A DNA stretch of 38,572 nucleotides, from positions 25,028-63,599 of the forward strand of contig NZ_JAHMIN010000039.1 of NCBI RefSeq assembly GCF_018986435.1, read 5' to 3'. The notes below the pieces were generated by a model. That model saw only the letters and a program-made list of their open reading frames with translations. It searched no databases and was not told the origin of the DNA. Made by a program: the position numbers and the translations under genes. This stretch comes from Hahella sp. HN01 (GTDB taxonomy: Bacteria; Pseudomonadota; Gammaproteobacteria; Pseudomonadales; Oleiphilaceae). The first letter of the stretch is position 1; the number at the start of each line of letters is the position of its first letter. Positions 34,640 to 38,572 of this stretch are shown piece by piece.

Positions 34640-34664
34640 GCCCGGCGTTCGCCGGGCTTTTTTT
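34640..34664 (+). terminator. Strong rho-independent terminator
   Basis: GCCCGGC-GTTC-GCCGGGC followed by seven T. It ends plus-strand transcripts from the aminopeptidase/opp operon or from the structured RNA. On the minus strand its A-run side faces the end of the oxidoreductase gene, which stops 17 nt away. Confidence 0.9.
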
Positions 34665-34680
34665 GCGGGATTCGAAGCAC

Positions 34681-35232
34681 CTACTGACCCCGTACAAATT
34701 CGCTCCGCCAGTTTTGGATATGGGTGAGATAACGCTGACAGGCGACATCCAGTTCCGCATCGGTCAGGTAGTCGGCCTGATACACCACAAACGGATCTCC
34801 CCAGGGCAGACGGCAACGATTGGCGGTCGCTTGCAGCGGCGTCAGCAGGGTTTCCATGGTGAAACGATTCTGCCCGCGAGGTTGATAAGCCGCCTCGGTA
34901 TTGCCAGCGGTGGTGGCGATCATGACAGGCGCGCCTTCGAAGCGGCGCCCGGTGTTTTCGTAATCCAGGTAGTACATGTGGGTCAGCACGAGGTCCTGCC
35001 AGCGCTGCAACAATGGCGGCGTGGAGTACCACTGTATAGGAAACTGCAGAATCAGGCGCTCGCTTTGCAACAGTCTGTCAATCTCCGTGGCGACGTCTAT
35101 ACGCTCATCCGGATACAGCCGATTCATATCCACCACATCCAGATTGTCGAGGGTTTGCGCCGCCGCCATCAGTGCAGCGTTGATGCGTGAAGGGCGATAA
35201 CGGGAGTGAAACATCAGCAGTGTGGTTTTCAT
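34681..35232 (-). CDS. NAD(P)H-dependent oxidoreductase, flavodoxin-like fold (KefF/MdaB type)
   Basis: 183 residues, usual length for the Flavodoxin_2 family. It has the N-terminal strand-loop for FMN/FAD phosphate (LLMFHSRYRPSRIN), the family motif LQFPIQWYSTPPLLQRWQDL at about 85-104 and a TTAGNTEAAY loop near 127-136. Such enzymes carry out two-electron reduction of quinones or act as ancillary subunits of KefC potassium efflux systems; no kef gene is near. It is transcribed away from the LysR-type gene next door, so that regulator probably controls it. Confidence 0.9.
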   Translation of the reverse strand: MKTTLLMFHSRYRPSRINAALMAAAQTLDNLDVVDMNRLYPDERIDVATEIDRLLQSERLILQFPIQWYSTPPLLQRWQDLVLTHMYYLDYENTGRRFEGAPVMIATTAGNTEAAYQPRGQNRFTMETLLTPLQATANRCRLPWGDPFVVYQADYLTDAELDVACQRYLTHIQNWRSEFVRGQ

Positions 35233-35354
35233 CGTTGGCAGTCCTATTCAGTTGGTTTTCAGCGCGTTGCTGCGCTGTGTGTCGATAGGTGCTAGATTGC
35301 GCCACGGGCTTATATTAATCTAATCGATAGTTTATATATTTGATTATTCGTTTT

Positions 35355-36248
35355 ATGAATTTACGCGGCGTCGATTTAAATCTGTTAGTGATTCTGGATG
35401 CGTTAATGGACGAGCGTCATGTCACGCGCGCAGCGAAGCGCCTGCACTTGTCGCAGCCAGCCACTTCCAGCGCCCTGGAACGCTGTCGCCACCTGTTTGG
35501 CGATCCTCTGCTGATTCGCGGTCGTGGCGAGATGCGCCTCAGCGCCAAAGCGGAATCCCTGCGTGAGCCGATCAAGGCGCTGTTGACGCAGGCGGAGCGC
35601 GTGATTAATCAGGCTGATACGCCTCTGGCTGAACTGCGCCAGACCATACACATCCTGATGGCGGACTTTCCCGTTTCCGCGCTGCTGGGGCCATTACATC
35701 AACGCCTGCTGACCAGCGCCCCCAACCTGGATTTGATCGTGCAGCCCTGGCATGGCGCCAAGTCCGCGCTGGAGCAGCTTGCCAAAGGAGAAGCCGATCT
35801 GGCCGTGTCAGTGTTTCCCAATGTCGGCGCCTCATTCCGCTGCGTTGAATTGTTGTATGAAGACTATTGCGTGCTGATGCGCAAAGACCATCCCGCCGCC
35901 CAGGACTTCAACCTGCAACAATGGCTCGCCTATCCCCATGTCCTGGTCTCCGGCCGCGGCGACGCCGACAGCCCCGTCGACCAAACCCTGCAAGCCCACG
36001 GACTCCGCCGCCGCGTCGCCCTCGTCGTCCCCTACTTCCAAATGGCCCCGGACCTCGTCGCCCAATCCGACTACATCGCCCTCCTGCCCATCCACTGCGT
36101 CCCCCAAGACACCACAAAATTCACCGTCTTCCCGCCCCCCATACCAGTAGAAGGCTTCCCACTGCACCTGGCATGGCACGTGAGACGCCAGGCGGATCAG
36201 GCGGTGAGTCATGTGGCTGGGGTGATTCGGGAGGTTACTGGGGGGTGA
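35355..36248 (+). CDS. LysR-family transcriptional regulator
   Basis: 297 residues from the ATG at 35355 (MNLRGVDLNLLVILDAL, a classic LysR opening); a TTG at 35340 adds five residues. Residues about 5-65 form the winged helix-turn-helix (HVTRAAKRLHLSQPATSSAL, then FGDPLLIRGRGEM), closest to the NodD/SyrM-like group. The rest is a periplasmic-binding-protein-like effector domain. It diverges from the oxidoreductase gene across a 122-bp AT-rich gap, the usual arrangement for a LysR regulator and its target. No ligand can be deduced, and I see no clear ribosome-binding site. Confidence 0.92.
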   Translation: MNLRGVDLNLLVILDALMDERHVTRAAKRLHLSQPATSSALERCRHLFGDPLLIRGRGEMRLSAKAESLREPIKALLTQAERVINQADTPLAELRQTIHILMADFPVSALLGPLHQRLLTSAPNLDLIVQPWHGAKSALEQLAKGEADLAVSVFPNVGASFRCVELLYEDYCVLMRKDHPAAQDFNLQQWLAYPHVLVSGRGDADSPVDQTLQAHGLRRRVALVVPYFQMAPDLVAQSDYIALLPIHCVPQDTTKFTVFPPPIPVEGFPLHLAWHVRRQADQAVSHVAGVIREVTGG

Positions 36249-36273
36249 GTTGTGTAATTATCCCCCATACACT

Positions 36274-36420
36274 TAGGGAACCTCTGAAAAACTACCTGCG
36301 TTGCCATTGCGGCGTCAAAATTCGGCTCAAAATGCTCATTTATATCACGATAAACTGCGCTTTTTCGCCGACTTTTTCCTTGCACTGGCGGCCTCGCCGA
36401 CGTTTTTCAGAGGCTCCTTA
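36274..36420. mobile_element. MITE-like repeat element with terminal inverted repeats
   Basis: About 147 bp bounded by AGGGAACCTCTGAAAAAC at the left and, at the right, GTTTTTCAGAGGCTCCTTA, which inverted matches the left end at 17 of 20 positions. It has no coding capacity. The ends look like those of small non-autonomous elements dispersed in marine gammaproteobacterial genomes. It fills most of the gap between the LysR gene and the next minus-strand gene; the remaining 80 bp hold nothing recognisable. Confidence 0.65.
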
Positions 36421-36501
36421 GTACCACAGAGCCTAACTCGTTATGTTTATTAAAAATATAAACATACCCATTAAATGTAGAAGCAAGAAAAGTTAAAACT
36501 T

Positions 36502-37251
36502 CTATACTTTAATAAGCTCAACCATAGACATGATACGTTTGGCATCTTCGTACATACGTTGATAACTCAACTTCTTATCACTGACTTCTGACGTCATCCG
36601 AAAGTTAAATGTCAGATAATAGTTATTGGTTAATGGGTAAGCCCAATAATAAGTAATACCAGTTCCCGGAATTCCTTCTCCGTCAATGCAATATTTCAAC
36701 CACTGCACTCCATTGAGAGACAATCTTTCATATGTTTCAGGCAACTTTACGAGCAAAGGAGATAGTCCGTACCCATGAGGGTTTTCTTCACGCTTGTTAC
36801 GTTTTTCCCAGTTGACTCCTACATTGCCATCATTGTTGCGCTCCGTTTCGTAGTACTCCCAATAGTCCCTTTTTAAATATGATTCAAGGCTATCAAGGCA
36901 ACCCTCTTGAAGCGAGGTATGGTGTTCTACACGGTTTACGTCAATGTATAAGCACACACGGCTAAGTTGACCGAAATAGCCTTGTAGGAACGAGCCTTTA
37001 TAGGCCCACCATTCAAATTCCATCCGTACGAATGTGCGATTGTATTCTTTTTCGCAACCATAAGAATTGAATATGTCGCTCCCCAGATTGACTTGTGCGG
37101 GTCTTGGTTTCTTGGGTCTGCCGATATCAATAGCGTTCCCCGGCAACTTATACCCTAGCCTGTAGTCACCTATACCGCACTCCTTTGCGGTCAGATTTGA
37201 AAAGTTCGGCCCTTTACCGGTTATAAGCGGCCTTACCAATTGCTTGATCAT
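36502..37251 (-). CDS. Hypothetical protein paired with the alpha/beta hydrolase
   Basis: 249 residues, not recognised. It is rich in aromatic and basic residues, with segments such as EFEWWAYKGSFLQGYFGQLS, YWEYYETERNNDGNVG and TGITYYWAYPLTNNYYLTFN. No signal peptide or membrane segment. Its ATG overlaps the stop of the hydrolase gene by 4 nt (ATGA), so it is translationally coupled and the two proteins probably act together. By analogy with effector-immunity pairs it could be a neutralising partner or accessory protein, but the sequence does not show this. Confidence 0.75.
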   Translation of the reverse strand: MIKQLVRPLITGKGPNFSNLTAKECGIGDYRLGYKLPGNAIDIGRPKKPRPAQVNLGSDIFNSYGCEKEYNRTFVRMEFEWWAYKGSFLQGYFGQLSRVCLYIDVNRVEHHTSLQEGCLDSLESYLKRDYWEYYETERNNDGNVGVNWEKRNKREENPHGYGLSPLLVKLPETYERLSLNGVQWLKYCIDGEGIPGTGITYYWAYPLTNNYYLTFNFRMTSEVSDKKLSYQRMYEDAKRIMSMVELIKV

Positions 37252-38399
37252 GATATGCCAAATTCCTTCATAGTAAGCTTCGCCAGCTTTTCCGCTCTCT
37301 TGTGATAACCGTTCATCTGTAAGTGGCGAATGGCTGACTCTCTACTGAGATAGGGTAATGTGTGTGGGCTGGCCTCAACAGGGCGCTTATCACCAAATAC
37401 TAAATCCATGTTACTTAAACTACGCCAAAACGAACGAGGAGATAGGTCATTGAATCCCGCAAGGTTCGGCACCAGGTCGTTGGGATGATCCCGTTTAATC
37501 TCATCTATGATCATACCCGCTTTCATAAAAGCATTCTCTGCACGTGTCTTTTCATTTCCACCCGCATGTATAGATACCCTTTGCCCTTTCAGGCTAATGC
37601 CACGCATATTTACTAGTTCTACAGCGCGAGTCAGAATAATGCCGCCCTGACTGTGAGCGGTCCACTTCCGCGTTATGCCTTTCTGCTGAGTCTCTATCAT
37701 CGTAACCGCCAAGAATTCAGCCACTTTTGTGGTTGAAACTTTGTCCTGAATACACTCGAAAAAGTCGAAAACCGCGCCTCGGGTTGGGTTATACACTAAC
37801 GTATAAGATTTCGCGTAGTCTTCCCAATAAGCTGTGTCCACATGAACACCCATTAACCATCTGGCTTTGCCCAGGTCATTTGACATTCCATTAACGGCGA
37901 CATGTTCTGTGTTAATTGTTCTAACTAGCTGAGGCTCACCCCATGCTCTTTCTAGTTCAGGGATGCTATCGGGGCCTAACTCTTCATGCCAGCGAACACC
38001 AGAAGTACGCTGTACCTCGAACAACCCCATTTGCTGCATTTTCTTTGGCGTCTCAAGATTTGTAGCGCCTCGCTCCAACCTCATCCGGTTAATAACTATC
38101 ATTTCTGGGTTCACGTTGTACATGAAGCTGATTCCACCCGGACACCTCTTTTCACGCGTGAACATAGGCTCTTTCTTGAACCCTTTACTATTCCATCCAT
38201 AGCCACCGTCACTGGTCAGTTTGAGCGCCTCATTGTAAACCTTCGTTCTATCATACATGTTCAGAGTGCGCATGAAGGTATCGGCTTCTTTGGTGATCAT
38301 CAATTTCTTGCCAGCCTTCTTTTGTTTTAGATTCCATGAAGGCAGAGGGTTTTCCAAGTCGATAAGCTGGTGTTGGGCGGGGAGATTGCTTTCTTGCAT
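37248..38399 (-). CDS. Alpha/beta-hydrolase-like protein with AHSQGG nucleophile elbow (putative lipase or effector)
   Basis: 383 residues from the ATG at 38399, chosen because AAGGAAAG lies about 7 nt upstream; a longer frame up to 38474 is created by the end of the inserted IS element. The central WTAHSQGGIILTRAVE segment (Ser250) is a nucleophile elbow of the lipase/esterase type, with Ala in the usual first Gly position, followed by the helix expected of this fold. Other features: DKVSTTKVAEFLAVTMIETQ before it and an Asp/His-containing C-terminal third. No secretion signal. Possible roles are phospholipase or interbacterial effector, with the overlapping downstream gene as partner. Its low GC suggests horizontal acquisition. 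Confidence 0.75.
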   Translation of the reverse strand: MQESNLPAQHQLIDLENPLPSWNLKQKKAGKKLMITKEADTFMRTLNMYDRTKVYNEALKLTSDGGYGWNSKGFKKEPMFTREKRCPGGISFMYNVNPEMIVINRMRLERGATNLETPKKMQQMGLFEVQRTSGVRWHEELGPDSIPELERAWGEPQLVRTINTEHVAVNGMSNDLGKARWLMGVHVDTAYWEDYAKSYTLVYNPTRGAVFDFFECIQDKVSTTKVAEFLAVTMIETQQKGITRKWTAHSQGGIILTRAVELVNMRGISLKGQRVSIHAGGNEKTRAENAFMKAGMIIDEIKRDHPNDLVPNLAGFNDLSPRSFWRSLSNMDLVFGDKRPVEASPHTLPYLSRESAIRHLQMNGYHKRAEKLAKLTMKEFGIS

Positions 38400-38443
38400 G
38401 GAGCTTTCCTTAGTTGAGTAGAAAAGCAAGAATGCTAGCAATA

Positions 38444-38572
38444 TGATCCTGCCCACAAAGATTAGACACGTCATTAAGCGACTTTCGATACTTCATAACT
38501 CTCTGGGCTGAGATATCCATTTGCGCTGTGAAGACGGGTTCGATTGTAATCCACTTCGATATACTCAAACAC
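38444..38572. mobile_element. End of an IS3-family insertion sequence (continues past the window)
   Basis: The terminal inverted repeat starts at 38444 with TGATCCTGCCCACAAAGATT and runs to about 38469, the TGA/CA-ended pattern typical of IS3 elements. The transposase tail lies just inside it. The insertion point is 45 bp upstream of the hydrolase start and would have separated that gene from its original promoter. Confidence 0.8.
38474..38572 (-). CDS. IS3-family transposase, C-terminal end (partial)
   Basis: The last 32 residues read [20 protein letters not shown] and then [12 protein letters not shown] before TAA at 38474. The IE-x-x-YNR-x-R-x-HS-x-x-GY-x-SP-x-x-YE pattern is the standard end of the IS3-family OrfB integrase domain (DDE transposase). 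The rest of the gene and its catalytic residues lie beyond the right edge. Confidence 0.93.
   Translation of the reverse strand: MFEYIEVDYNRTRLHSANGYLSPESYEVSKVA

Larger units (their letters stand above)
34488..34664 (+). ncRNA. Densely structured region: five hairpins in a row after the aminopeptidase gene
   Basis: Stems in order: GGCAGGGCC/GGCCCTGCC (34488-34517), GCGGCG/CGCCGC (34522-34536), GCGCA/TGCGC (34541-34554), a perfect 12-bp stem GTTATTAACCTG/CAGGTTAATAAC (34558-34594), then a purine-rich linker and the terminator at 34640-34664. This is far more pairing than an ordinary 3' tail needs. It may be a 3'-UTR-derived small RNA or a free-standing RNA gene; transcription is not shown. 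Confidence 0.4.

Noticed and set aside
34562-35032. Long minus-strand ORF (156 codons) overlapping the oxidoreductase
   Set aside because: It runs in another frame of the oxidoreductase gene and has no family features; only its last 22 codons are considered, separately.
38400-38474. N-terminal extension of the hydrolase as a signal anchor
   Set aside because: These codons span the terminal repeat of the IS3 element and 45 bp of flank, while a well-placed ribosome-binding site precedes the ATG at 38399.

Overview
The window (about 38.6 kb) looks like the chromosome of a marine gammaproteobacterium close to Hahella. The grounds are a moderately GC-rich core, a hybrid trans-AT cluster with the gene order of the lankacidin (lkc) and chejuenolide (che) clusters (chejuenolide being known from Hahella chejuensis), and a standard oppABCDF operon. 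The genus is inferred from content; no search was run.

Region 1 (1-19932, minus strand) is a trans-acyltransferase NRPS/PKS operon, read from right to left. It encodes an NRPS-PKS protein (C-A-PCP-KS), a free-standing dehydratase, a PKS (KR-MT-ACP-ACP-KS-DH), a free-standing malonyl acyltransferase, an FAD amine oxidase, an isochorismatase-fold protein and a PKS (KR-ACP-KS-KR-ACP...) that runs off the left edge. The adenylation domain's specificity residues read D-I-L-Q-L-G-M-I-W, one change from the textbook glycine code. Modules are split across proteins: the KS of the first protein is followed by the separate DH and then by KR-MT-ACP-ACP on the next protein. The likely product is a glycine-started polyene that the amine oxidase closes into a carbocycle through an N-acyl imine, as LkcE does for lankacidin. 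Two proteins show altered catalytic positions: the isochorismatase-like protein has Asp to Asn, and the first KR of the middle PKS has Asn to Cys.

Region 2 (19933-21863) is a 1.17 kb AT-rich intergenic stretch with inverted repeats, followed by a divergent XRE-type regulator.

Region 3 (21956-26555, minus strand) is AT-richer and holds small, mostly unrecognised genes. They include an Imm7-type immunity protein, a HAD hydrolase, membrane and secreted proteins, and the broken C-terminal tail of a polymorphic toxin. It looks like an acquired store of orphan immunity genes.

Region 4 (26819-34664, plus strand) is oligopeptide import and peptide breakdown: oppA, a read-through hairpin, oppBCDF and an M24B aminopeptidase P. 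It ends in a run of five consecutive hairpins, the last a strong terminator. A tiny hydrophobic ORF lies opposite this structured RNA.

Region 5 (34681-36248) is a divergent pair: a flavodoxin-fold NAD(P)H oxidoreductase and a LysR regulator. A MITE-like element of about 147 bp follows.

Region 6 (36502-38572, minus strand) is an AT-richer gene pair, an AHSQGG-type alpha/beta hydrolase and an unknown partner overlapping by 4 bp. An IS3-family element has inserted 45 bp upstream of the hydrolase start, and its terminal repeat and transposase tail run off the right edge.
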